A DNA stretch of 64,000 nt, from assembly GCA_023411115.1 (NCBI GenBank), contig JAEYPF010000018.1:62001-126000 (forward strand), in the 5' to 3' direction. The notes beneath the pieces are model-generated. The model searched no databases. It was not told the origin of the DNA and saw nothing but the letters and a program-made list of their open reading frames with translations. This DNA comes from Methanobacteriota archaeon (lineage in GTDB: Archaea > Methanobacteriota > Methanobacteria > Methanobacteriales > Methanobacteriaceae). Of this stretch, positions 1-8,742 are shown in pieces (the first letter of the stretch is position 1; each line of letters opens with the position of its first letter). A program made the position numbers and the translations under genes.

Positions 1-452
1 ATTTTTTCAAAGAAGGATTTCCTCATCGATGAAACTCTCTCCCTTATTTCTTCGTCATGAATTCCAATTATCTGTGCGGCGAGTAATGCTCCATTTTCAC
101 CACGATTTATTCCAACTGTTGCAACGGGTGCTCCAAAAGGCATTTGAACTGAAGCATATAGTGCATCAAGCCCACCTAATTTAACATCTACAGGCACTCC
201 TACCACCGGTTTGTGGGTATTTGCTGCTATAATTCCGGGTAAGTGAGCTGAAAGCCCTGCAATACCTATAAATACTTCTATTTCATTTTTAGTAGATTCC
301 ATTACGATTTTTTTAACTTTTTCGTGCGTTCTATGTGCGGAAGCTACTTTAATATCATAAGGAATACATAATTTTTCCAATATATCTATAGCTTTTTTAG
401 CTATATCAAAATCAGATGAGCTTCCCAGTAATATCATAACTCTTGGTTTCAT
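1..452 (-). CDS. purE: PurE, N5-CAIR mutase / AIR carboxylase (partial, 3' end outside window)
   Basis: About 150 codons are visible, from an ATG at 452 with GAAGGTG just upstream; the C-terminus runs off the left edge. The protein begins MKPRVMILLGSSSDFD, the PurE phosphate/nucleotide loop (GSSSD), followed by SAHRT, AGLSAHLPG, a VGVPVD strand and the MPFGAPVATVGI region, so nearly a complete PurE domain is present. PurE carries out the carboxylation/mutase step that yields carboxyaminoimidazole ribonucleotide in de novo purine synthesis. The usual AGGAAHLPG motif reads AGLSAHLPG here. Some methanogen PurE proteins carry two fused domains; whether a second one follows cannot be seen. purL lies 39 kb away, so purine genes are scattered. 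Confidence 0.93.
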   Translation of the reverse strand, partial: MKPRVMILLGSSSDFDIAKKAIDILEKLCIPYDIKVASAHRTHEKVKKIVMESTKNEIEVFIGIAGLSAHLPGIIAANTHKPVVGVPVDVKLGGLDALYASVQMPFGAPVATVGINRGENGALLAAQIIGIHDEEIRERVSSMRKSFFEK

Positions 453-537
453 TTTACACCTTCAATATTTATTAGCATTAAGTTATTATGTAGGAAAGTA
501 AATATGGTAGTTTAGATATTTTCAATATAACTCGCAT

Positions 538-548
538 GGTTTATAAAA
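538..548 (+). promoter_or_regulatory. TATA box for the glycosyltransferase gene
   Basis: A TTTATAAAA-type archaeal TATA element lies about 40 bp upstream of the proposed start at 589 and points away from purE. Inferred from sequence and spacing only. Confidence 0.45.
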
Positions 549-588
549 TTTGATACAGTATCGGATATGAAAACTTGAGGTGTACAGT

Positions 589-2295
589 TTGTCATGGATT
601 ATTCTAATTTTTGTATTACTAGTAATGTCAATCAGAAACAGAGGCTCAGAACCAAAAATGACAGTATCTATCGTGATTCCTGCTTACAATGAATCTAAAA
701 CTGTAGGAAAAGTTGTTAAAGTTGTAAGTAGTTCAGATTGTGTTGATGAAATAATAGTTGTTGACGATGGATCCTATGACGAAACTGCAGAAGTTGCACA
801 AAAAGCAGGGGCAACGGTTATAGTCCATTCTAAAAACGAAGGAAAAGGTGCAGCTATAAAAACTGGTTTTGAGAATTCAAATGGAGATATTGTTGCATTT
901 ATAGACGCTGATTTAAAAAATTTAACCTCAAGTCAGGTAGAAAATATCATAAAGCCCATATTAGATGGGAAAGCAGATATTACCAAAACTAAATTTAAAA
1001 GAAAAGCAGGCAGAGTAACTGAATTGACAGCAAAACCGCTGCTTAACTTTTTTTTCCCAGAAATAAAGTTTGATCAACCTTTAAGTGGACAGTTTGCCGC
1101 GAAAAAAAGCTTTTTAAGTAAGATCAAACTTGAAGAAGACTACGGAGTTGACATTGGAATTGTACTGGATGCTGATGTTAGGGGAATGAGGATTAAGGAA
1201 GTTGACATTGGAAACATCGAACATTCACATTCTTCTATTGAAGGCTTAAATAAAATGGCCAACGAAGTGGTAAGAACCATAGTAGACAGGGCAATGGAAT
1301 ACGGTAGATTTTCCATGATGGATGATCTGGGAAAAAATATAAGAATGACCATTTTAGGACTCTCAATTATAACTTTAGGACTTATTTCTATATTCTTTGT
1401 TAACAAAATCCCATTACAACTGGGTCTGGTATTTTTAGTTGTTGGGCTAGTTATATCCATTTATTATGCGGTAAAGCTTGTAAGAAGAGTGATTACTATT
1501 CTTACAAAATCTAGTGGAAGGCTTCCTACCCTAAAATCTTTGTTTTATATGCACTTTCCAATTCTTGTTTCTGGTCTAATATTGCTTGTTATGATATCTG
1601 CATTAATAAATTCTGTAACTTTTACTGATGGATCAATATCAATACAGCCTGCTTCAGGTAATCTTGTGTTGATAAATCCAAGCGGTTTGCAGGTGGATAT
1701 AAGAGGACCTTATACTATAGATAGTGCGCTGGAAAATGAATACAGTGTTTTCAGGATTCCTGCTAAAGCTATGAATACATTAGAATTGAATTATGGGGAT
1801 TCTATATATATTTTCAATAAAAAATATACCATACTTCAAACGATACCTGGAGAGGATAATGTATTAAGGATGCCTCGTGATGCAAGAACATTCCTTGGTG
1901 TAGACATAGGAACGGTTATACCTGACAATAACATTAAAAACATCTTTAGTAATTTATATATTGAAAAATCCTTGCCAGTACAGGGAAGTATTAGTAATTT
2001 AACCATTTACGAAGGAGTTATCATTACACCAAGTGATAAAAGCGGTAGAATTGTAAATATATACATCGATAACCAGAAGGTAGCAACAACATCAGGAATA
2101 TTCCAGAATGGAACCTACACCATTTATATCAATAATATAAAATACAGTACCATTGATATCAATAAAAACAATGTAAATTATGCATATTGGGGAAATCACG
2201 TTATAAAAATAGAAATTGGGGCTGAAACCAGTTCAGATTTAATGTTTGCAACATCAAATCGAGGCAGGTTTTTAAACCTCTTTTTAAGCAAATAA
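589..2295 (+). CDS. GpgS-like family 2/81 glycosyltransferase with membrane anchor and extracytoplasmic C-terminal domain
   Basis: I place the start at TTG 589, since GAGGTG (577-582) sits 6 nt upstream; a GTG at 580 would overlap that ribosome site. A short N-terminal hydrophobic segment precedes a GT-A domain (about residues 25-245): PAYNES, VVDDGS, NEGKGAAIKTG and the DAD metal motif. The middle section (FDQPLSGQFAA, then YGVDIGIVLD) resembles glucosyl-3-phosphoglycerate synthases more than ordinary dolichol-phosphate transferases. Three or so membrane helices (about 255-345) follow, then about 220 residues rich in beta strand, Asn and Ile that should lie outside the cell. The reaction is probably transfer of a hexose from a nucleotide sugar; acceptor unknown. 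The fused outer domain argues against a purely cytoplasmic compatible-solute role. It stands alone. Confidence 0.75.
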   Translation: MSWIILIFVLLVMSIRNRGSEPKMTVSIVIPAYNESKTVGKVVKVVSSSDCVDEIIVVDDGSYDETAEVAQKAGATVIVHSKNEGKGAAIKTGFENSNGDIVAFIDADLKNLTSSQVENIIKPILDGKADITKTKFKRKAGRVTELTAKPLLNFFFPEIKFDQPLSGQFAAKKSFLSKIKLEEDYGVDIGIVLDADVRGMRIKEVDIGNIEHSHSSIEGLNKMANEVVRTIVDRAMEYGRFSMMDDLGKNIRMTILGLSIITLGLISIFFVNKIPLQLGLVFLVVGLVISIYYAVKLVRRVITILTKSSGRLPTLKSLFYMHFPILVSGLILLVMISALINSVTFTDGSISIQPASGNLVLINPSGLQVDIRGPYTIDSALENEYSVFRIPAKAMNTLELNYGDSIYIFNKKYTILQTIPGEDNVLRMPRDARTFLGVDIGTVIPDNNIKNIFSNLYIEKSLPVQGSISNLTIYEGVIITPSDKSGRIVNIYIDNQKVATTSGIFQNGTYTIYINNIKYSTIDINKNNVNYAYWGNHVIKIEIGAETSSDLMFATSNRGRFLNLFLSK

Positions 2296-2407
2296 GATAG
2301 TTTTAACCTAAAACTTGCCACGAAGTACACATTTAATGTCATTTAAATAAAATAAAATCGGAGTTCTTCAGTTGTATTATAAACTGAACCCCCTATAATT
2401 TTAAATT

Positions 2408-3340
2408 TTAATAGTAAACCTTTACAGCTTCTTTTATATCATTATAAAGCCCAAGGGCTGCAAGTGCTCCTATTTTGCCCTGAGATCCTGTAACCTCAAT
2501 GAGTTCTATCCCCATTTCTTCTGCAGCTTTTTCAGCCTCTTCAAGGGACATCATAGATTTTTTAGTTGCCATTGCATATTCTCTAAGTTTTTCTGGGATT
2601 TTAATACCATCCAGAATTGCCATTGAAGTTTTTTCCGATAGTGTACTTTCTTTAAGCAATTTACGTGTTTCTTCAATTAATTTTTCTCGTTCACCAGGTT
2701 TAACAGCGAAAACAAGGGCTATAGCCACACAATTTTGAGTTTTATTCGGATTATGAGGATATAGCTGCACAATAACATGGTCAATATATTCAAAACCCAT
2801 TTTACTTAGTTCAATTCCAACATTATTTGCTAATGTCCATGTAGCTCCCTGTTCCTTAGTGTCCGTATCATCAATCCCAACTACAACCTTTTGAAGATTG
2901 GGAGTCACAACTGCTGCTCTTCCTACCTTCGAACCACCGCCAATGTCATAAAGTTCAACTCTTTTAACTCCTTTTGCCATTCCGCGGCACATTGCAGCGC
3001 CAACTCCAGCTCCAGCAAGGCCTGCATGAGTTACTTTAACTTCATCCCCTTCAACTGATACTTCTTCAATTCCTGCAGCTGAAAAGCTTGGTTTAAGGTC
3101 CATATCTGTCTTTCCAACTTCTACAATATAAGTATGCTTATTTCCATCCCTTTTTGCACTTTTTACCAGATCACTTGACCTTTCATATTGGTAGACCATC
3201 CATTCAGATCCCCCAATACAAGGGTGGTATTCAACTATTTCGACCATGTCATCATCAACCATGGTTAAAACTTTTTTATACGGGGCTATCCACGGATCTT
3301 TAAATTTTTCTTTTAAGTCATCAGGGGTTACAATTTCCAT
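2408..3340 (-). CDS. Methanogenesis marker protein 11 (TiaS-like fold)
   Basis: 310 residues from an ATG at 3340 with AAAGGAG upstream. I recognise the family by MEIVTPDDLKEKFKDPW, the HPCIGGSEWMVYQYERS segment, and the middle part VVVGIDDTDTKEQGATW, a DDTD motif shared with the tRNA-Ile2 agmatinylcytidine synthetase TiaS. The family is restricted to methanogens and its role is not established. The Asp-rich motif suggests Mg-ATP binding. Glycine-rich stretches (GLAGAGVGAAMCRG, GGGSKVGRAA) may form phosphate loops. It lies downstream of ribH on the same strand, but about 470 bp of hairpin-rich sequence separates them, so cotranscription is doubtful. Confidence 0.82.
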   Translation of the reverse strand: MEIVTPDDLKEKFKDPWIAPYKKVLTMVDDDMVEIVEYHPCIGGSEWMVYQYERSSDLVKSAKRDGNKHTYIVEVGKTDMDLKPSFSAAGIEEVSVEGDEVKVTHAGLAGAGVGAAMCRGMAKGVKRVELYDIGGGSKVGRAAVVTPNLQKVVVGIDDTDTKEQGATWTLANNVGIELSKMGFEYIDHVIVQLYPHNPNKTQNCVAIALVFAVKPGEREKLIEETRKLLKESTLSEKTSMAILDGIKIPEKLREYAMATKKSMMSLEEAEKAAEEMGIELIEVTGSQGKIGALAALGLYNDIKEAVKVYY

Positions 3341-3380
3341 TTAATAATCTCCTTTAAGATAATATTATGAATCAGAGCAT

Positions 3381-3426
3381 TAGAAAATTCATAGAATTTT
3401 CTATGCATCAAAATCGGAGATTTTGA
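3381..3426. repeat. Hairpin array H1 (two short perfect hairpins)
   Basis: Two hairpins, arms only given: TAGAAAATTC with loop ATA (3381-3403, 10 bp) and TCAAAATC with loop GGA (3408-3426, 8 bp). Same class as the arrays at 3.7, 19.5, 33.0, 35.2 and 52.5 kb: loop of three, closing C:G pair. It lies upstream of the marker 11 gene. Confidence 0.8.
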
Positions 3427-3707
3427 CAGATTCTACTTGATTTCTATATCTAAATTCCAATTATAAATAATGTTTTATAAGATTACACTTTTACATGTAA
3501 ACTGTACTGTTTCTTTAGAATTTAATTTCATTACAATATATCACTTGTGGATTTTCAATTTATATACAAATCAGGAATTGTAGAAAATATATTTATCTTA
3601 AATTAGTTTCCCCATAAACATCAAAAAAGATTAACTACAGCCTGTAATGCTTTTATAAGGAAAACTGCGTTTTAATTTTTCAAAAAGGAATAAAAAATAG
3701 AAATCCT

Positions 3708-3806
3708 GCAAAAAATTGGAAATTTTTTGCGGTTGAAAATCCATAAGATTTTCGAGTGCTTTCAAAAATTCAGAGAATTTTTGATGCACCAAACACTCCG
3801 TGTTTG
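3708..3806. repeat. Hairpin array H2 (four short hairpins downstream of ribH)
   Basis: Arms: GCAAAAAATT, loop GGA (3708-3730, 10 bp); GAAAATC, loop CATAA (3735-3753, 7 bp); TCAAAAATTC, loop AGA (3762-3784, 10 bp); CAAACAC, loop TCC (3790-3806, 7 bp). The last ends 6 bp from the ribH stop codon. The stems differ in sequence, so this is not a simple direct repeat. The 3341-3812 gap holds H1, H2 and AT-rich sequence, and I see no credible gene. Confidence 0.82.
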
Positions 3807-3812
3807 AGTGGA

Positions 3813-4223
3813 TTATTTTAATCGTTCGCACATCTTAACAGCAGCTTCAACAGCGCGTTTTCCATATTCAACACGTTGGTGAGCTTCTAAACGTGTCATA
3901 CCCGGACCTGAAATTCCTAAAGCTACTGGTTTATCATACTCCAGCGCTAAATCGGCAATTTTACGTGATGCATGCTGTACAACTATTTCATCGTGTGATG
4001 TTGCGCCCTCTATAACAGCTCCAAGGGTTACAACAGCGTCAATATCATCTTCCTGTAGAAGTTTCTTAATTGCAAGCGGCATGTCAAAAACCCCAGGTAC
4101 GGTAATTACCTTTGTTATTTCAGAATCTAAAAATTTTGCATGCTCTTTAGCTAACTCCAACATCATATGAGTTATATCATAGTTAAATTCAGCTACTACT
4201 GCTCCTAGTCTGACTTTTACCAT
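3813..4223 (-). CDS. ribH: 6,7-dimethyl-8-ribityllumazine synthase
   Basis: 136 residues, ATG at 4223 with GGAGGAAAAAGA upstream. The family core is plain: [17 protein letters not shown] (substrate phenyl-binding end), [29 protein letters not shown] and [16 protein letters not shown]. RibH condenses 3,4-dihydroxybutanone 4-phosphate with 5-amino-6-ribitylaminouracil to give the riboflavin precursor, and forms multimeric shells in most organisms. The length fits archaeal enzymes. In a methanogen the same ribitylaminouracil pool also feeds F420. Upstream on the same strand are the microprotein and the cysteine desulfurase. Hairpin array H2 lies immediately downstream. Confidence 0.95.
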   Translation of the reverse strand: MVKVRLGAVVAEFNYDITHMMLELAKEHAKFLDSEITKVITVPGVFDMPLAIKKLLQEDDIDAVVTLGAVIEGATSHDEIVVQHASRKIADLALEYDKPVALGISGPGMTRLEAHQRVEYGKRAVEAAVKMCERLK

Positions 4224-4273
4224 TCTTTTTCCTCCAAAGTTTATTATATTTCCATGGTATTTAACTCATGCTA

Positions 4274-4360
4274 TTAAACGACAAGTAATATAGCATACGC
4301 AATTGCACTGAAAACCATTATAAAAATTATAAATAGTGCTATAAGTTGTTGTCTTTCCAT
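4274..4360 (-). CDS. 28-residue single-pass membrane microprotein
   Basis: The reading is MERQQLIALFIIFIMVFSA then IAYAILLVV, stop. It starts 2 nt after the stop codon of the cysteine desulfurase gene, and a strong GGAGGCGGAT sits 4 nt before the ATG, overlapping the desulfurase C-terminal Gly codons; translational coupling is likely. The peptide is a short polar N-terminus followed by one hydrophobic helix of about 20 residues. I do not recognise the family. Support is the ribosome site, a complete ORF and a protein-like composition; an accidental ORF cannot be excluded. Confidence 0.6.
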   Translation of the reverse strand: MERQQLIALFIIFIMVFSAIAYAILLVV

Positions 4361-4362
4361 AT

Positions 4363-5574
4363 TTATCCGCCTCCAGCAAATTTAGATATCTCTTCTACAG
4401 TATCTGCCAGTATATCGATCTCTTCTTTAGTATTATAATAATGAACAGATGCTCTTACTGTTCCTCCAAGTGCATCTGCACCTATATGCTTTATTGCAGG
4501 AATTGCACAGTGATAGCCACTTCTTACACATATATCTTTAAGTTCATCCAGTATTTTTGCAACATCATGCGAGTTCATGCCTTCTATGTTGAAAGCGACT
4601 ATACCATGTATATTTTCAGGATTACCATAGCATATTGTATTTTCTATGCTGTCAATCCGGTCAAACATGTATCTTGTAAGTTTCACGCTGTGTTTTTCAA
4701 TATTTTCAATCCCAATATTTTCAATATAACTTATAGCTGCTCCAAGACCAATGACACCTGCTATATTTTGAGTTCCGCCTTCAAATCTGCCTGGAGCTGC
4801 CTCGAGCGTGAAATCTTCTTCAGTAACCTTTGATACTGTTCCGCCGCCGAGATTAATAGGTTTTAATTTGTCCATAACCTCACTTTTGGAATATAAAAAT
4901 CCGGTTCCAACAGGCCCAAGAAGACCTTTATGTCCTGGAAATGAAACAAAATCGGCCTTTGTTTCCTTTACATCAAATTTAATGTGTCCTGCAGATTGAG
5001 CAGCATCGATCAGGTATAGTATATTATTTTCCTCGGCTATATTTCCAAGATCATATATTGGCTGGCATGAACCAATTGAATTTGAAATGTGTGTGGTTGT
5101 AATGAGCTTCGTGGTATCATCCACAGCTTTTTCGACATCTGCAGAATCCAATACACCATATTTATCTGTTTTTAAAACTTTAAGATTAATTCCAGCTTTC
5201 TTTAAGTTGAGCCATGGCAAAAAATTAGAGTGATGCTCTATATTGGAAACAATTATAGAGTCACCTTTTTCAAATTTCAAGCTGTTTGCAACAAGGTTTA
5301 TGGCTTCAGTTGTATTTTTAGTGAATATCACTTCACTTTGACTGCAATTTATGAATTTTGCAATTTTTTCCCTTGTTTTTTCAAACTTCACTGTTGACTT
5401 GACAGCTGTTTTATAGGCTCCTCGTCCTATATTTGCGTTGAAATTATGGAAATAATCACACATGGCATTTACTACTGGTTCTGGAGTGGGAGTAGTACTT
5501 GCAGCGTCCAAATAGATTAATTCATTAAGTAAAGGAATATCAGCCCGTATACCCCTATTTTCATTTTCTTCCAT
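4363..5574 (-). CDS. Cysteine desulfurase, SufS/CsdA-type (class V PLP aminotransferase fold)
   Basis: 403 residues, ATG at 5574 with AAGGAGAATTTTTC. Signature segments: YLDAASTTPTP near the N-terminus, NTTEAINLVANS, NIEHHSNFLPW, the PLP lysine K216 in FPGHKGLLGP, and the sulfur-accepting cysteine C356 in RSGYHCAIP. HH at the PLP-stacking position and the RxGxHC spacing put it with type II (SufS) desulfurases. It would release sulfur from cysteine for Fe-S or thio-modification. No scaffold or SufBC gene lies nearby. As I recall, a NifS-like gene holds the same position between leuB and ribH in Methanothermobacter. Some archaeal members may act on other substrates. Confidence 0.88.
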   Translation of the reverse strand: MEENENRGIRADIPLLNELIYLDAASTTPTPEPVVNAMCDYFHNFNANIGRGAYKTAVKSTVKFEKTREKIAKFINCSQSEVIFTKNTTEAINLVANSLKFEKGDSIIVSNIEHHSNFLPWLNLKKAGINLKVLKTDKYGVLDSADVEKAVDDTTKLITTTHISNSIGSCQPIYDLGNIAEENNILYLIDAAQSAGHIKFDVKETKADFVSFPGHKGLLGPVGTGFLYSKSEVMDKLKPINLGGGTVSKVTEEDFTLEAAPGRFEGGTQNIAGVIGLGAAISYIENIGIENIEKHSVKLTRYMFDRIDSIENTICYGNPENIHGIVAFNIEGMNSHDVAKILDELKDICVRSGYHCAIPAIKHIGADALGGTVRASVHYYNTKEEIDILADTVEEISKFAGGG

Positions 5575-5624
5575 GAAAAATTCTCCTTGATTAATTTTTG
5601 ACTCTATTTGAACTCCTACTGTGG

Positions 5625-6617
5625 TTATTTTTTTTCTACTTTGTTTCTAATTTCATGAGCCATTTCCATTGTGGATGCGCTGCCGCCGAGGTCCTGGGTT
5701 ACGACTTTACCCTCGCTTAAAACTTCAATTAATGCATTTTCAACTATACGTGCTGCATCATGCTCTTCAAGGTAATCAAGCATTAAAACAGCAGATAGAA
5801 TCATAGCAGAAGGATTTGCTGTCCCTTTACCAGCGTGCCGTGGTGCTGATCCGTGTACTGGTTCGAATAAACCATGGGTTTCTCCAATGTTAGCAGATGG
5901 TATTAAACCAAGTCCCCCAACGAGTCCTGCACCTTCATCTGAAAGTATATCACCAAATAAGTTTGTCGTTACGATAACATCGAACATGTGAGGGTTTGTA
6001 ATGAAAAACATCGCCGTAGCGTCTACATAACGATCATCAGTTTCAATATCGCCGTATTCTTCTGCCACCTTATAAAAAGTATCTCTAAATAATCCATCAG
6101 TTTTTTTAAGGACATTAGCTTTATGTACTGCTGTAACTTTACTTCTATTGGTCTTATTAGCGTATTCAAAAGCGAATTTACAGATTCTTTCGCTTGCCCT
6201 TCTTGTTATAACTCTTGTAGCAGTTGCCCCTTCTTCAGTTTCTTCTTCAATACCAATATAAAGCCCTTCAGTATTTTCCCTTACAATTACAAAATCTAAA
6301 TCCTTGTATAATGCTTTAGTGCCAGGATAAGATTTAACAGGCCTTAAATTAACATAAAGGTCCAATATTTGTCTTAATTTAACAATGACATCCGCTGCTG
6401 ATTCTCCGGCAGCTCCAAATAAACATGCCTGTGATTCTCTTACTACATCAATTGTTTCTTGAGGCAGGGCAATACCTCCGCTTATTTCAGCGTATTCGTC
6501 TCCTGCATCTGCAAATGTGTAATCAAATTCAACATTGATGGCTTCTAAAATGTGTAACGTTGCTTCCATAACTTCTTTTCCGATACCGTCTCCAGGTATC
6601 ACGGCTATTTTGTACAT
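5625..6617 (-). CDS. leuB: 3-isopropylmalate dehydrogenase (or homoisocitrate dehydrogenase)
   Basis: 330 residues. The beta-decarboxylating dehydrogenase family is clear: YKIAVIPGDGIGKEV, VNLRPVKSYPG, VIVRENTEGLYIG, the TAVHKANVLK lysine motif, DATAMFFITNP, TNLFGDILSDEGAGLVGGLG and HGSAPRHAGKGTANP. The cofactor should be NAD-type. In methanogens one paralog serves leucine (LeuB) and another coenzyme B synthesis (AksF); the adjacent leuC and leuD and the YLVL loop in LeuD favour leucine. It ends the leuC-leuD-leuB run; the 133-bp gap after leuD makes cotranscription probable rather than certain. Confidence 0.88.
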   Translation of the reverse strand: MYKIAVIPGDGIGKEVMEATLHILEAINVEFDYTFADAGDEYAEISGGIALPQETIDVVRESQACLFGAAGESAADVIVKLRQILDLYVNLRPVKSYPGTKALYKDLDFVIVRENTEGLYIGIEEETEEGATATRVITRRASERICKFAFEYANKTNRSKVTAVHKANVLKKTDGLFRDTFYKVAEEYGDIETDDRYVDATAMFFITNPHMFDVIVTTNLFGDILSDEGAGLVGGLGLIPSANIGETHGLFEPVHGSAPRHAGKGTANPSAMILSAVLMLDYLEEHDAARIVENALIEVLSEGKVVTQDLGGSASTMEMAHEIRNKVEKK

Positions 6618-6750
6618 AAAAACACCTGTATTTGTTTACTGTAAATTATCTTAAATTTTAATTTTAATTAATGTATTATACAATAATTATCTTTCAATTT
6701 TGTATCATTAATTTTTCTTATTTATATTATTTCTCTGGTCTGAATTTTAA

Positions 6751-7251
6751 TTATTCCTGTCTAATTTCATTTATATGGTCTTTTAGATAGGGAATTAATC
6801 CACCTTCATTTAATATTTCCACCATGAAATCAGGCAGTCCTTTAATTTCAAACTCTTCACCAGTGGTTAGATTCTTTAAAATTCCTTTCTCCATATCAAT
6901 TTCAAGTTCATCTCCTTCTGAAACATGCTTGGAAATATCTTTGATTTCTATAAGAGGGAGGCCTATGTTTATTGAGTTTCGATAGAATATTCTTGCGAAT
7001 GATTCTGCAACAACTGCAGAAATACCTGCGCCTTTAATAGCAATGGGGGCGTGTTCTCTTGATGAGCCGCAGCCGAAATTACTGCCTCCCACTATTATAT
7101 CTCCTTTATTTACTTTTTTTGAAAATTCAGGGTCTGAACCTTCCATAACGTGTTCTGCAAGGTCGGATTCACATCTTAAGACGAGGTATCTTCCAGGGAG
7201 AATTAGATCAGTGTCAATGTCGTTTCCAAATTTCCATGCCTTTCCTTTCAT
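6751..7251 (-). CDS. leuD: 3-isopropylmalate dehydratase, small subunit
   Basis: 166 residues, ATG at 7251 with AAGGTGATATC; only 9 nt separate it from the leuC stop. Family motifs: WKFGNDIDTDLILPGRYL, GGSNFGCGSSREHAPIAIKGAG, ARIFYRNSINIGLPLIE. The specificity loop after GRY reads LVLR. From published work on Methanocaldococcus (recalled, not checked), YLRT marks homoaconitase and YLVY-like loops mark isopropylmalate isomerase, so this copy is probably for leucine rather than coenzyme B. It forms the swivel domain that completes the active site with LeuC. Confidence 0.9.
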   Translation of the reverse strand: MKGKAWKFGNDIDTDLILPGRYLVLRCESDLAEHVMEGSDPEFSKKVNKGDIIVGGSNFGCGSSREHAPIAIKGAGISAVVAESFARIFYRNSINIGLPLIEIKDISKHVSEGDELEIDMEKGILKNLTTGEEFEIKGLPDFMVEILNEGGLIPYLKDHINEIRQE

Positions 7252-7260
7252 GATATCACC

Positions 7261-8520
7261 TTACTTAATATTTCTCGGATCTTCGATTTTTCCGGTAATT
7301 GCAGATACTGCTGCCACTGCTGCGGAGCTTAAATAAACTTCACCTTCTGAACTACCTTGCCTTCCTTTGAAATTTCTGTTTGAAGTGGAAAGACTAACTT
7401 CACCAGGCCCAATAAGCCCTACGTGGCCACCAAGGCATGGTCCACAGCAAGGGTTACATACTAGTGCTCCTGCATCTACGAAAATGTTCATTAAGCCTTC
7501 ATTCAGAGCTTTAGTGTAAACTTCGCGTGAAGCTGGTATTACAAGCATCCTTATACTGTCTGAAACTTTATTTCCTTTTAGTATCTTTGCAGCATCCCTG
7601 AGATCTTGAATTCGTCCATTTGTGCATGATCCAAGGAAAACCTGATCGATAGGAGTTCCCTCAACTTCTGAAACACCGTGAACATTATCAACATTATGAG
7701 GACATGCAATTTGAGGCTCAAGATCACTGACATCAATATCCATAATTTCAAGGGACTCAGCATCTTCATCTCCATTAATAACTTCATAAGGTTTATTTGA
7801 TCTCGCTTTAACATAATCAATAGTTTTTTGGTCTGGTTCTACGAGTCCTGTTTTACCGCCCATTTCAATAGCCATGTTGCATAACACCATTCTATCAGAA
7901 ACAGACATATATCTTGTTGTTTCTCCTGCAAACTCACATGCTTTGTACGTTGCACCGTCAGCACCTATTTGGCCTATAATGTTGAGCACAACATCTTTAG
8001 CATAAGTATAATCTGGTAGTGTACCTTCTATGTTAAATTTAATGGTTTCAGGCACTTTAAACCATAGTTTTCCTGTTGCAAAAACCATTGACATATCTGT
8101 TGAACCAATACCTGTTGAAAACGCCCCTAAAGCACCATGGGTACAAGTATGGGAATCTGTTCCAACAATTACTTCTCCAGGAACTACATGCCCTTTTTCA
8201 GGTAGGACCTGATGACATACTCCTTCCCTAACATCATAAAAGTTAGTTATTTCCTGTTCTTTAACGAATTGACGCATTATTTTGTGATTCATCGCCGCAT
8301 CAAGCGAATCTGCAGGCACCTGGTGGTCAAAAACTATCACAATTTTCTCTGGATCCCAGACTCTAGGAACCCCAATTTTCTCAAAAGCCTCTACAGACAA
8401 AGGTCCTGTAAGATCATGGGTCATTGCAACATCAATATTTGACATTACTATTTCGCCGGCCTCAGCTTCTTTTTTACCTGAGGCTTTCGCGAGTATTTTC
8501 TCCGCCATTGTCATAGACAT
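7261..8520 (-). CDS. leuC: 3-isopropylmalate dehydratase, large subunit
   Basis: 419 residues, the usual length for archaeal LeuC. ATG at 8520, GAGGAGGATT upstream. Aconitase-type [4Fe-4S] ligands are in FLGSCTNGR and [12 protein letters not shown]; other markers are [37 protein letters not shown] and [13 protein letters not shown]. It catalyses the isomerisation of 2- to 3-isopropylmalate with LeuD. The leuC-leuD-leuB genes transcribe away from RPA, sharing an approximately 220-bp divergent control region. leuA is not in the window. Confidence 0.93.
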   Translation of the reverse strand: MSMTMAEKILAKASGKKEAEAGEIVMSNIDVAMTHDLTGPLSVEAFEKIGVPRVWDPEKIVIVFDHQVPADSLDAAMNHKIMRQFVKEQEITNFYDVREGVCHQVLPEKGHVVPGEVIVGTDSHTCTHGALGAFSTGIGSTDMSMVFATGKLWFKVPETIKFNIEGTLPDYTYAKDVVLNIIGQIGADGATYKACEFAGETTRYMSVSDRMVLCNMAIEMGGKTGLVEPDQKTIDYVKARSNKPYEVINGDEDAESLEIMDIDVSDLEPQIACPHNVDNVHGVSEVEGTPIDQVFLGSCTNGRIQDLRDAAKILKGNKVSDSIRMLVIPASREVYTKALNEGLMNIFVDAGALVCNPCCGPCLGGHVGLIGPGEVSLSTSNRNFKGRQGSSEGEVYLSSAAVAAVSAITGKIEDPRNIK

Positions 8521-8669
8521 GCATAATCCTCCTCATATTTCACGTTATTGGCTTAAATAACTAAATACATGTTTAATAAAGTTTAAATGCAAAAAAAGGC
8601 TTAATTCGGCTAAAAAAAGTTGCCATTTTCAGCAGTTAAGCATATATATCTGAGTGTAAATACTACTAC

Positions 8670-8683
8670 TATAAAATATATAT
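8670..8683 (+). promoter_or_regulatory. TATA box region of the RPA gene
   Basis: ATAAAATATATATG lies about 60 bp ahead of the RPA start at 8743 in the leuC/RPA divergent spacer. An AT-rich archaeal promoter is likely, but several overlapping TATA-like frames exist. Confidence 0.4.
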
Positions 8684-8742
8684 GACACTAAATTAATTTC
8701 TTCTAAAATTTAAATGTGTCGGTTTTAAGTGAGGGCATCAAG

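Noticed and set aside
3631..3831. A 66-codon minus-strand frame overlapping ribH's end
   Set aside because: It reads through hairpin array H2 and overlaps ribH; its composition comes from A/T-rich stems.
5625..8520. AksDEF (coenzyme B homoaconitase pathway) for the leuCDB genes
   Set aside because: The LeuD loop reads YLVL rather than the YLRT recalled for homoaconitase, and all three genes are together as in leucine synthesis. Not excluded without a tree.
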